Source of the DNA: an uncultured Bacteroidia bacterium
Lineage (GTDB): Bacteria; Bacteroidota; Bacteroidia; Bacteroidales; CAJPTX01
Reading direction: 5' to 3'
Length of the DNA: 24,618 bases
Assembly: GCA_938038735.1 (NCBI GenBank)
Contig: CALHSW010000010.1
Span: 1 to 24,618, forward strand
Shown: in pieces, positions 1 to 6,984 of the stretch
Position numbering within the stretch: the stretch's first letter is position 1
How the letters are laid out: every line of letters starts with the position of its first letter
Made by a program: the position numbers and the translations under genes
Notes under the pieces: model-generated
The model's input: the letters and a program-made list of their open reading frames with translations, nothing else
What the model was told of the DNA's origin: nothing
The model's database searches: none

Positions 1-55
1 CAAACCCCCGGTACATTTGCCCAAAGGGCAAAAACAGTCTGAAAGACTGACCCTG
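1..55 (-). repeat. Interspersed repeat, part A (copy A1, inverted)
   Basis: Read on the minus strand, this copy carries the same parts in the same order as the copies at 621-690 and 24555-24618. First is a GGGTCAGTC start, then a six-base-pair hairpin with arms at 35-40 and 44-49. Next comes a second hairpin with arms at 16-22 and 26-32, and finally the conserved ACCGGGGGTTTG end that runs off the window at base 1. No reading frame is conserved between copies, so this is a non-coding palindromic element. Whether a part B lies beyond the window edge cannot be seen. Confidence 0.8.
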
Positions 56-118
56 ACGACCCATTGCATGGGTATAAACAATGTGGGGAATGACATTGGT
101 AAGGTTGCGCCGGTCAGC

Positions 119-152
119 CCCATTGAGAGACCGTCCTTCGGGCGGGGCTGCA
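119..152 (+). repeat. Interspersed repeat, part B (copy B1)
   Basis: The sequence ATTGAGAGACCGTCC followed by a three-base loop and GGGCGGGGCTGCA matches the B units at 691-760, 844-876 and 22992-23057. It folds as a six-base-pair hairpin with one G-T wobble. It lies downstream of the tRNA-Ala gene, just beyond that gene's putative terminator, and no part A precedes it directly. Confidence 0.7.
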
Positions 153-160
153 CATACCGG

Positions 161-200
161 AAAAAAGAGAAACGGGACACCCTATTAAAGGTATCCCGCT
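161..200 (-). terminator. Intrinsic terminator of tRNA-Ala
   Basis: An inverted repeat with arms at 173-181 and 190-198 (nine pairs, one mismatch, eight-base loop) is followed on the minus strand by a T-rich run, TTTCTCTTTTTT, at 172-161. It lies about 45 bases past the 3' end of the minus-strand tRNA gene. A second, shorter inverted repeat (224-230 with 237-243) sits directly after the tRNA but has no T run. Confidence 0.55.
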
Positions 201-244
201 TCCCCCGTTTTAACTAATTAGGAGATTCTTTATGAGAAGAATCG

Positions 245-318
245 TGGAGATAGGGGGACTCGAACCCCCGACCTCTTGCATGCGAAGCAAGCGCTCTAGC
301 CAACTGAGCTATACCCCC
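245..318 (-). tRNA. tRNA-Ala, anticodon CGC
   Basis: The reverse complement folds as a complete 74-base cloverleaf. It has a seven-pair acceptor stem starting GGGGGTA, a four-pair D stem GCTC/GAGC, and an anticodon stem CTTGC/GCAAG with loop TTCGCAT. The T stem is GGGGG/CCCCC with loop TTCGAGT. The anticodon CGC reads the alanine codon GCG, which is very common in the genes of this window. The discriminator base is A and the 3' CCA is not encoded. A perfect -7 box lies just upstream. Confidence 0.95.
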
Positions 319-333
319 CTGCAAAACCAAGCG

Positions 334-341
334 CAAAGGTA
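334..341 (-). promoter_or_regulatory. -7 box of the tRNA-Ala promoter
   Basis: On the minus strand the bases read TACCTTTG, a perfect match to the Bacteroidetes primary-sigma -7 consensus TAnnTTTG. The box ends 16 bases before the tRNA 5' end, which fits a start site just ahead of the mature tRNA. No clear TTG -33 element was found at the usual 19-21 base spacing. Confidence 0.6.
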
Positions 342-620
342 GTACAATTTTTTGATTTCCCTACACCCCGCCGTCAGTGCAACCCAAATAGTAGGGTACA
401 CACTGCGAGCGGATTAGCATATAGTCTCCACAAAATCAGACGATTAATATCAATTTATTGGGTGAAAAAGAATGATTGGTATTTGGGTTTGTCGGGCGAG
501 GGTGCGCTGGGGGCAATTTGAAATTTACCCGAAGGCGTTGCGTGCGGGTGGAACACCGAGCCTTAGCTAGCCCTACAATGTCGTGAGGATCTTGGTGGAT
601 CTGCACGAATGGTTTCGTAA
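342..620. other. Gene-free stretch upstream of the tRNA promoter
   Basis: No convincing gene is seen on either strand. The part around 590-620 (ending near GGTTTCGTAAGG) is repeated in diverged form around 776-806 (GGTTTCGCAAGG). The repeat family may therefore have a third, less conserved segment upstream of part A. Confidence 0.4.
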
Positions 621-760
621 GGTCACGCGGGTCAGTCTTTCAGACTGTTTGCCCTAGCGGGCTGGAATCCGGGGGTTTGAAAACCCCCGGCTATTGAGAG
701 ACCGTCCTTCGGACGGGGCGGCATTGGACGGCGAAAATCTATGCGGGATTACGGGGCGGC
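621..760 (+). repeat. Composite interspersed repeat, parts A and B joined (A2-B2)
   Basis: This is the only copy in the window with both parts adjacent. Part A (621-690) has hairpin 1 at 633-638/642-647 and hairpin 2 at 651-654/659-662. It ends in a third hairpin, a seven-pair stem at 669-675/684-690. Part B (691-760) begins CTATTGAGAGACCGTCC, forms the hairpin CCGTCC-TTC-GGACGG, and continues GCATTGG and GGCGAAAA like the copy at 22992. The order suggests one mobile or replicating non-coding unit of roughly 140 bases. It lacks a plausible transposase gene. Confidence 0.75.
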
Positions 761-843
761 ATTATGTGCGAGGGCGGTTGGTTGTGCGTGGATGGTTTCG
801 CAAGGATGTGGGGCTGCTGTGGGAGTGGAAGGGGGGCGAGGGT

Positions 844-876
844 TCTATTGAGAGAGCGTTCTGCGGATGGGGCTTT
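844..876 (+). repeat. Interspersed repeat, part B (diverged copy B3)
   Basis: CTATTGAGAGAGCGTTC followed by TGC and GGATGGGGCT is a diverged part B. Its hairpin still pairs through wobble pairs, but the tail after GGGGCT is replaced by a T run. It looks like a decayed or truncated copy. Confidence 0.55.
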
Positions 877-1224
877 TTTCAATTCAACGTATCGTTCCGT
901 AGATGCCAGCAAAGAGGGTATCTACGATAGGTAAGCTAACGACTGAATGGGATAAGACGGTATAGCTTCGACGCGGCATCGGTTCTACCGATTCCCCCGA
1001 TCGCTGGACGGGGAGGTGCAACAGGAGAAAAATCAATGATCTTTCGAGGCTCTGGGCGCCTCCGATTCCCTGCTTCGCGAACGATTAGGTCAATGCGCCT
1101 TACCCTATAAATCAATCGCTTTCACGCCCCGATGGGGGCAAAATTCCCGCTGCCAAACGTTCTAACGAGCGTCTGCCTCGCAGGGACAGCGGGAAAAAGT
1201 GGAGGCCAATTCTCTAGGGGCGAA
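877..1224. other. Gene-free stretch upstream of dpp5
   Basis: No gene is supported. Two inverted repeats are visible: a short one (978-982 with 988-992) and a larger one with nine-base arms TTCCCGCTG at 1144-1152 and CAGCGGGAA at 1187-1195 around a 34-base loop. The larger one is followed on the plus strand by an A run. It could be part of the dpp5 leader region or an old repeat remnant. Confidence 0.4.
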
Positions 1225-1254
1225 TTGGAAAGGCAACTTAAAATCGTAACTTTG
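1225..1254 (+). promoter_or_regulatory. Promoter upstream of dpp5
   Basis: TTG at 1225-1227 and TAACTTTG at 1247-1254 are separated by exactly 19 bases. This matches the Bacteroidetes TTG / TAnnTTTG promoter architecture. The predicted start near 1261 leaves an untranslated leader of about 65 bases before the dpp5 ATG. Confidence 0.75.
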
Positions 1255-1324
1255 CGACTTGAAACGTAAAAACCATTAACGTGCGGGCTGGCGAGCCAAC
1301 CCGGCAAGAGGAGGGGACGATAAA

Positions 1325-3445
1325 ATGCGAAAGGTATACAATACGCTAACGGCGTGCGCCGTGACGTTGAGCGTGCTGCTGGCGGGGTGTGGCACCCCAT
1401 CGGGGCAGACAGAGGGAGGGACGATGAAGGGTAAAAAATCGAAGGGTTTCACGGAGGAGCGGCTGACGGCCGAGGAGCGCGAGGCGCGGCAGTTCACGCC
1501 GGAGGTGATGTGGAAAATGGGGCGCATCGGCGGCTTTGCGCTATCGCCCGACGGCACGCGCGTAGCCTACACGGTGACGCGCTACAGCGTGAAGGACAAC
1601 GCGAGCCGAACCGCTGTGTACGTGCAGGGAATCAATGAGAAACAGGGCACGCTGGTGGCCGAGGAGGGGAGCAGCCCGAAGTGGATCGGCAACGGCGCAG
1701 CCATCGCCTTCCTGCGGAATGCGGACGGCGTAACGCAGCTTTTTAGCGTGCAGCCCGACGGGAGCACCGCGACGCAGCTCACGAAGTTTAGCCAGGATAT
1801 TAACGCCTTTTGGGTTTCGCCCGACGGCAAGCAGCTCCTCTACGCGAGCACCGTGCAGGTGGAGAAGACCACAGAGGACCGCTACCCCGGCATGGACAAG
1901 GCGAACGTGCGCATCATTGATAGCCTGATGTATCGGCATTGGAACTACTGGACGGAGGGCAAGTACAGCCATCTTTTCCTCACGGAGTTCCAGGGGGAGA
2001 ATACTGCGTGGGGCAACGACCTCATGGCCGGCGAGGCGTGGGACTGCCCGATGGCGCCCTACTTTGACGATGCCGAGGTGGCTTGGGCTGCCGATTCGAA
2101 GTCGTTTTTCTATACCTGCAAAAAATCGATGGGGCGTGAGTACGCTACAACCACTAATTCAAACATCTACCGCTACTTCCTTGAGAACGGCAACACGGAG
2201 GTGCTAACGGCCGACAATAAGGGGTACGACAAGCTCCCGGTGGTGTCGCCCGACGGCACGAAGCTGCTGTGGCAGCGAATGGAGACCCCTGGCTACGAGA
2301 GCGATAGGGCGAGGCTCATGTGCATGGATCTCACCGATAAGCACGTGACGGAGCTAATGGCCGATTATGACCAAAACGCTGACTCCTACAGCTGGGCGGC
2401 AGATGGGGCGAGCATCAACGTGATAAGCGGGCTGAACGGCACGGAGCAGCTCTTCTCGCTGGACGTGGCCACGAAGCAACTCACGCAGGTGACAAAGGGG
2501 CAGTTTGACATCAACTGGGCGGCGCCCATCGAGGGGGGCTACCTCGTGCAGCGCACGCAGCTCAACAGGGGCGCGGAGCTCTATAAGTACGTGGGCGGAG
2601 AGTTCACGCCATTCACCGGTATCAACGATGACATCTACGCCGCGGTAGACCTAAGCGAGGTGCGGGGGCGCTGGATAGAGACCACCAATGGGGAGAAGAT
2701 GCTGACGTGGGTGGTGCTGCCACCGAACTTTGACAGCACGAAGAAGTATCCCGCCCTGCTCTACTGCCAGGGCGGCCCGCAGAGCACGGTGAGCCAGTTC
2801 TGGAGCTATCGTTGGAACATCCAGCTGATGGCGGCGCAGGGCTATGTGGTGGTTTGCCCCAATCGCCACGGCGTGCCGTCATTCGGGCAGGCGTGGAATC
2901 TGCAGATTTCGGGTGACTACAGCGGGCAGAACATAAAGGACTACCTCACGGCCATTGACGTGGTGAGCAAGGAGCCCTGGGTGGATGAGACCCGCCTCGG
3001 CTGCGTGGGCGCAAGCTACGGCGGCTACTCCGTATACTACCTCGCGGGCGTGCACGAGGGGCGCTTCAAGGCGTTCATTGCGCACAACGGCATGTTCAAC
3101 TTTGAGAGCTTCTACGCTGGAACCGAGGAGACGTTCTTCCCGAACCACGATTTCGGCGGGGCGTACTGGGATAAGAAGAATGCGACGGCGCAGCGTTCCT
3201 TTGCCAACAGCCCGCACAGGCTAGTGGACAAGTGGAACACGCCCATCCTCATCATCGTGGGGGAACACGATTTCCGCATCCCCTACACGGAGGGCCTGCA
3301 GGCTTTCAACGCGGCGCAGCTCCGGGGCGTTCCCGCACGTCTGCTGGTGTACCCCGAGGAGACGCATTTTGTCAGCAGTCCTCAGAACTCGATCATATGG
3401 CAGCATGAGTTCTTTGGGTGGCTTGATCGGTGGCTAAAGAACTAG
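1325..3445 (+). CDS. dpp5: Dipeptidyl peptidase 5-like S9 serine peptidase, lipoprotein
   Basis: Exopeptidase of the prolyl oligopeptidase family (S9) that removes dipeptides from peptide N-termini in the periplasm. The 706-residue product has an N-terminal beta-propeller (SPDG repeats to about residue 430) and a C-terminal alpha/beta hydrolase. The catalytic triad reads as S564 in GASYGGY, D649 in GEHDFRIP and H681 in EETHF. The hydrolase half closely resembles, from memory, P. gingivalis DPP5 (for example LTWVVLPPNFD, PNRHGVP, QISGDY). The start at 1325 gives a signal peptide with lipobox LLAGC, so C22 should be lipidated; this is unusual because the P. gingivalis enzyme is regarded as soluble. 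A purine-rich GAGGAGGGG precedes the ATG, and a consensus promoter lies upstream. The gene stops with TAG, 144 bases before secA. Confidence 0.9.
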   Translation: MRKVYNTLTACAVTLSVLLAGCGTPSGQTEGGTMKGKKSKGFTEERLTAEEREARQFTPEVMWKMGRIGGFALSPDGTRVAYTVTRYSVKDNASRTAVYVQGINEKQGTLVAEEGSSPKWIGNGAAIAFLRNADGVTQLFSVQPDGSTATQLTKFSQDINAFWVSPDGKQLLYASTVQVEKTTEDRYPGMDKANVRIIDSLMYRHWNYWTEGKYSHLFLTEFQGENTAWGNDLMAGEAWDCPMAPYFDDAEVAWAADSKSFFYTCKKSMGREYATTTNSNIYRYFLENGNTEVLTADNKGYDKLPVVSPDGTKLLWQRMETPGYESDRARLMCMDLTDKHVTELMADYDQNADSYSWAADGASINVISGLNGTEQLFSLDVATKQLTQVTKGQFDINWAAPIEGGYLVQRTQLNRGAELYKYVGGEFTPFTGINDDIYAAVDLSEVRGRWIETTNGEKMLTWVVLPPNFDSTKKYPALLYCQGGPQSTVSQFWSYRWNIQLMAAQGYVVVCPNRHGVPSFGQAWNLQISGDYSGQNIKDYLTAIDVVSKEPWVDETRLGCVGASYGGYSVYYLAGVHEGRFKAFIAHNGMFNFESFYAGTEETFFPNHDFGGAYWDKKNATAQRSFANSPHRLVDKWNTPILIIVGEHDFRIPYTEGLQAFNAAQLRGVPARLLVYPEETHFVSSPQNSIIWQHEFFGWLDRWLKN

Positions 3446-3589
3446 CCTAGAGACCGCTAGATAGGCCACTGCGTGTTGGCAATGTTAGCAAAGGAGAGTA
3501 TTATCTACCCTGAGGTGCCGCGGGTGGCACAAATTTCGAGGGGAGAGGTGTACGGTGAGCAATTATAATAAGGAGAAGAAGGGTTTAGT

Positions 3590-6500
3590 ATGGGTGGATT
3601 TGGGAGTATAATAGCGAAGCTATTCGGCTCGAAGTCGGATCGCGACCAAAAGGCGCTGCGGCCGATTGTGGACGAGAGCAATGCGCTCAAGGCGGAGCTG
3701 GAGGCGCTAAGCCATGATGAGCTGCGCGCCAGGGCGCAAGCACTCAGGGCGGAGGTGCGCGGCGCAATAGCGGACGAACAGAAGGAGATAACGGAAATCA
3801 AAGAGCGCCTTGACCGCGAGGTGCTGACGCTGCCAGAACGTCAGAAGCTCTTTGAACGTATCGACACGCTCAAGGAGAGCATCGGCAAAAATGTTGAGGA
3901 GGCGCTGGCCAAGGCCGAGGCGCTGGCCTTCGCGATCGTGCGGGAGACGGCACGCCGCTTCGCGGAGAACGAAACCATAACCGTCACGGCGACGGATTTT
4001 GATCGCCAGCTGGCAGGGGAGGGGAAGGACTTCCTCCACATAGAGGGCGATAAGGCAATATACCAAAACCATTGGAAGGCTGGGGGCAACGAGATTGTGT
4101 GGGACATGGTGCACTACGACGTGCAGCTCATGGGCGGCGCGGTGCTCCACTCCGGGAAAATCGCGGAGATGTCAACCGGTGAGGGTAAAACGCTTGTGGC
4201 TACGCTGCCCGTGTTCCTCAACGCGCTCCCGGGGCTGGGGGTGCACATCGTGACGGTGAACGACTACCTCTCGAAGCGAGACTCCGAATGGATGGGACCT
4301 TTGTACGAGTTCCATGGGCTGAGCGTGGATTGCATCGACAAGCATGAGCCGAACAGCGAGGCGCGCCGCAAGGCCTACCAGGCCGACATTACGTTCGGCA
4401 CGAACAGCGAGTTTGGCTTTGACTACCTGCGCGACAACATGGCGTTCTCGGCGGATGGGCTGGTGCAGCGCGAGCATAACTACGCTATCGTGGACGAGGT
4501 GGACTCGGTGCTTATCGACGATGCACGAACACCGCTCATCATCTCAGGCCCTACGCCCAAGGGCGATGACCAAATGTTTGAAGAGTTCCTGCCGCACGTG
4601 GAGCGGCTGGTGGACGCGCAGCAAAAGCTGGTGACCAGCCTCTTTACCGATGCCAAACGCCTCATCAGCGAGGGCAAGGAGAAGGAGGGCGGAGAGCAGC
4701 TTCTAAGGGTGTTCAAAGGGCTCCCAAAGTACAAGCCGCTCATAAAGTACGAGAGCGAGGAGGGGATTAAGAATCTCCGCGTGAAGACCGAGAATTTCTA
4801 CATGCAGGAGAATAATAAGCGCATGCCGGAAATCACGGACCAGCTCTACTTTGTGATTGACGAGAAGCTGAACTCTGTAGACCTCACCGAGAAGGGGATT
4901 GATTTGATTTCGCAACGTGTGAGCGACCCGCAGTTCTTCATTCTGCCCGATGTGGCGAGCGCCATTGCCGATATAGAGCATGGTGACGACTCGGCGGATA
5001 TGAAGGAGCGTAAGAAGGAGGAGGTGCTGCGCCAGTACAGCGATAAGGCGGAGCGCCTGCACACGGTGCAGCAGCTGCTGCGTGCCTACACGATGTTTGA
5101 GCGCGACGTGGAGTACGTGGTGACTGACAACGCTGTGCAGATTGTGGATGAGCAGACGGGGCGTGTGCTTGAGGGGCGGCGCTACTCGGAAGGGCTGCAT
5201 CAGGCCATTGAGGCGAAGGAGCACGTGAAGATAGAGGCCGCCACGCAGACGTTCGCCACGGTGACGCTCCAGAACTACTTCAGGATGTACCGCAAGCTGG
5301 CGGGGATGACTGGTACGGCGGAGACGGAGGCTGGGGAGTTCTGGTCGATTTACAAGCTCGACGTGGTGGTGATTCCCACCAATCGCCCAGTGATTCGGAA
5401 GGATGAGGAGGATAGGGTCTACAAGACGGTGCGAGAGAAGTATAACGCCGTCATTGAGGAGATAGAGAAGCTGGTGAAGGAGGGGCGGCCGGTGCTGGTG
5501 GGTACCACCTCGGTGGAGATTTCAGAGCTTCTCAGCCGTATGCTGAAGCTGCGTAGAATACCGCACAACGTGCTGAACGCTAAGCAGCACCAGAAGGAGG
5601 CACAGGTGGTGGCCGAGGCGGGGCGCAAGGGGCAGGTGACGATAGCAACGAACATGGCAGGGCGTGGAACTGATATTAAGCTGACGCCGGAGGTGCGGGA
5701 GGCAGGCGGCCTTGCCATTATAGGTACGGAGCGGCATGAGTCGCGCCGTGTTGATAGGCAGCTGCGAGGGCGTTCCGGCCGTCAGGGCGATCCTGGGTCC
5801 TCGGTGTTCTTCGTGTCGTTAGAGGACAACCTCATGCGCCTCTTCGGTTCTAGCCGTATCATCAGCATCATGGATAAGATGGGTGTGGAGGATGGAGAGG
5901 TGATTCAGCACCCCTGGATATCGAAGTCCATAGAGCGTGCGCAGAAGCGCATGGAGACGAACAACTTCGGGATTCGTAAGCGTCTGCTAGAGTATGACGA
6001 TGTGATGAACCTACAGCGCGAGCGGATCTACGATAGGCGTCGCCACGCGCTGTTCGGCGAGAAGATGGAGGAGGATATCGCGGAGATGGTGGAAAGCACC
6101 TGCGAAATGATGACCGAAGATTTTGCGGATAGCAACGATTGGGATGGTTTCAAGGATTCGGTGCTCTACAACTTCTCGATGGAGCCCACGATAAGTCAGG
6201 ATGCGTTTGGGCACGCCTCGAAGAGCGAGCTTTTCGAGATGCTGAAGAAGATGGTGTGGGAACGCTACGAGCTCCGGATGGATACGATCGCGAAGCGTGC
6301 GCTCCCGGTATTCCAAAAGGTGCTTGATACGCACGGCGACCGCTACACCGATGTTGTCACGCCGATATCAGATGGGAAGCGGGTGCTACAGATACCCATA
6401 AATTTGCGTCGTGCCATTGACTCAAATGGTCGGGAGCTGTCAAAGGGGATTGCGCGTACAATCCTACTTCTGGCCATTGATGAGCATTGGCAGCAGCATC

Positions 6501-6910
6501 TACTCGCGATGGACGAGCTGAAGCAGAGCGTACAGAATGCGTCGTACGAGCAGAAGGACCCTCTCTTAATCTATAAGTTTGAGGGGTATCAGCTCTTTGA
6601 GAAGATGATTTCAGAGCTTAACCGCGACATACTCCGCACGCTGCTCAAGGCGCACATCCCGATTGATGAGGAGGAGAGTGTGCAGGATGCCTCTGCGCAG
6701 AAAGCCCCTAAACGCCCCGCACAGAAGTTACAGACTGGGCGCGGCGATACTTCAGGCAATAGGCAGCAGCAAGCGCAGCCCCAGCAGGCGCAGCCTCAGC
6801 CGAACCAGCCGATTGTGAACCGAGAGCCCAAGGTGGGGCGCAACGACCCATGCCCCTGCGGGAGCGGAAAAAAGTATAAGAATTGCCACGGTAAGCTAGG
6901 GAACGCCTAG
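3590..6910 (+). CDS. secA: Preprotein translocase ATPase SecA
   Basis: Motor ATPase that drives unfolded preproteins through SecYEG; cytoplasmic and peripheral at the inner membrane. The 1106-residue product is longer than E. coli SecA (901) and normal for Bacteroidetes, whose nucleotide-binding region carries an insertion. Visible motifs are Walker A STGEGKT (about 195-201), Walker B DEVD (302-305), GTNSEFGFDYLRDNM, TNMAGRGTDI and GRSGRQGDPGSS. A glutamine/proline-rich linker precedes the C-terminal zinc-binding SEC-C tail with C1088, C1090, C1099 and H1100, which in other bacteria contacts SecB or lipid. An AAGGAG sits 14 bases before the ATG and an AGAAGGG closer in. A 28-codon open frame ends 21 bases upstream (see findings). 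Confidence 0.98.
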   Translation: MGGFGSIIAKLFGSKSDRDQKALRPIVDESNALKAELEALSHDELRARAQALRAEVRGAIADEQKEITEIKERLDREVLTLPERQKLFERIDTLKESIGKNVEEALAKAEALAFAIVRETARRFAENETITVTATDFDRQLAGEGKDFLHIEGDKAIYQNHWKAGGNEIVWDMVHYDVQLMGGAVLHSGKIAEMSTGEGKTLVATLPVFLNALPGLGVHIVTVNDYLSKRDSEWMGPLYEFHGLSVDCIDKHEPNSEARRKAYQADITFGTNSEFGFDYLRDNMAFSADGLVQREHNYAIVDEVDSVLIDDARTPLIISGPTPKGDDQMFEEFLPHVERLVDAQQKLVTSLFTDAKRLISEGKEKEGGEQLLRVFKGLPKYKPLIKYESEEGIKNLRVKTENFYMQENNKRMPEITDQLYFVIDEKLNSVDLTEKGIDLISQRVSDPQFFILPDVASAIADIEHGDDSADMKERKKEEVLRQYSDKAERLHTVQQLLRAYTMFERDVEYVVTDNAVQIVDEQTGRVLEGRRYSEGLHQAIEAKEHVKIEAATQTFATVTLQNYFRMYRKLAGMTGTAETEAGEFWSIYKLDVVVIPTNRPVIRKDEEDRVYKTVREKYNAVIEEIEKLVKEGRPVLVGTTSVEISELLSRMLKLRRIPHNVLNAKQHQKEAQVVAEAGRKGQVTIATNMAGRGTDIKLTPEVREAGGLAIIGTERHESRRVDRQLRGRSGRQGDPGSSVFFVSLEDNLMRLFGSSRIISIMDKMGVEDGEVIQHPWISKSIERAQKRMETNNFGIRKRLLEYDDVMNLQRERIYDRRRHALFGEKMEEDIAEMVESTCEMMTEDFADSNDWDGFKDSVLYNFSMEPTISQDAFGHASKSELFEMLKKMVWERYELRMDTIAKRALPVFQKVLDTHGDRYTDVVTPISDGKRVLQIPINLRRAIDSNGRELSKGIARTILLLAIDEHWQQHLLAMDELKQSVQNASYEQKDPLLIYKFEGYQLFEKMISELNRDILRTLLKAHIPIDEEESVQDASAQKAPKRPAQKLQTGRGDTSGNRQQQAQPQQAQPQPNQPIVNREPKVGRNDPCPCGSGKKYKNCHGKLGNA

Positions 6911-6984
6911 CCGGGCGCAGCGGCGTGAAGCTAGTGGGGGAGGCCTGGCGAATGGGCAAGGAGATAGAATCAAGAGGGATGTGA

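Noticed and set aside
1..760. Insertion sequence around the repeats
   Set aside because: No transposase gene, no long terminal inverted repeats around a coding region, and no target duplication could be seen by eye.
694..930. 78-codon open frame on the plus strand
   Set aside because: It runs through repeat copies B2 and B3, has no recognisable protein pattern, and its frame is not kept in other copies.
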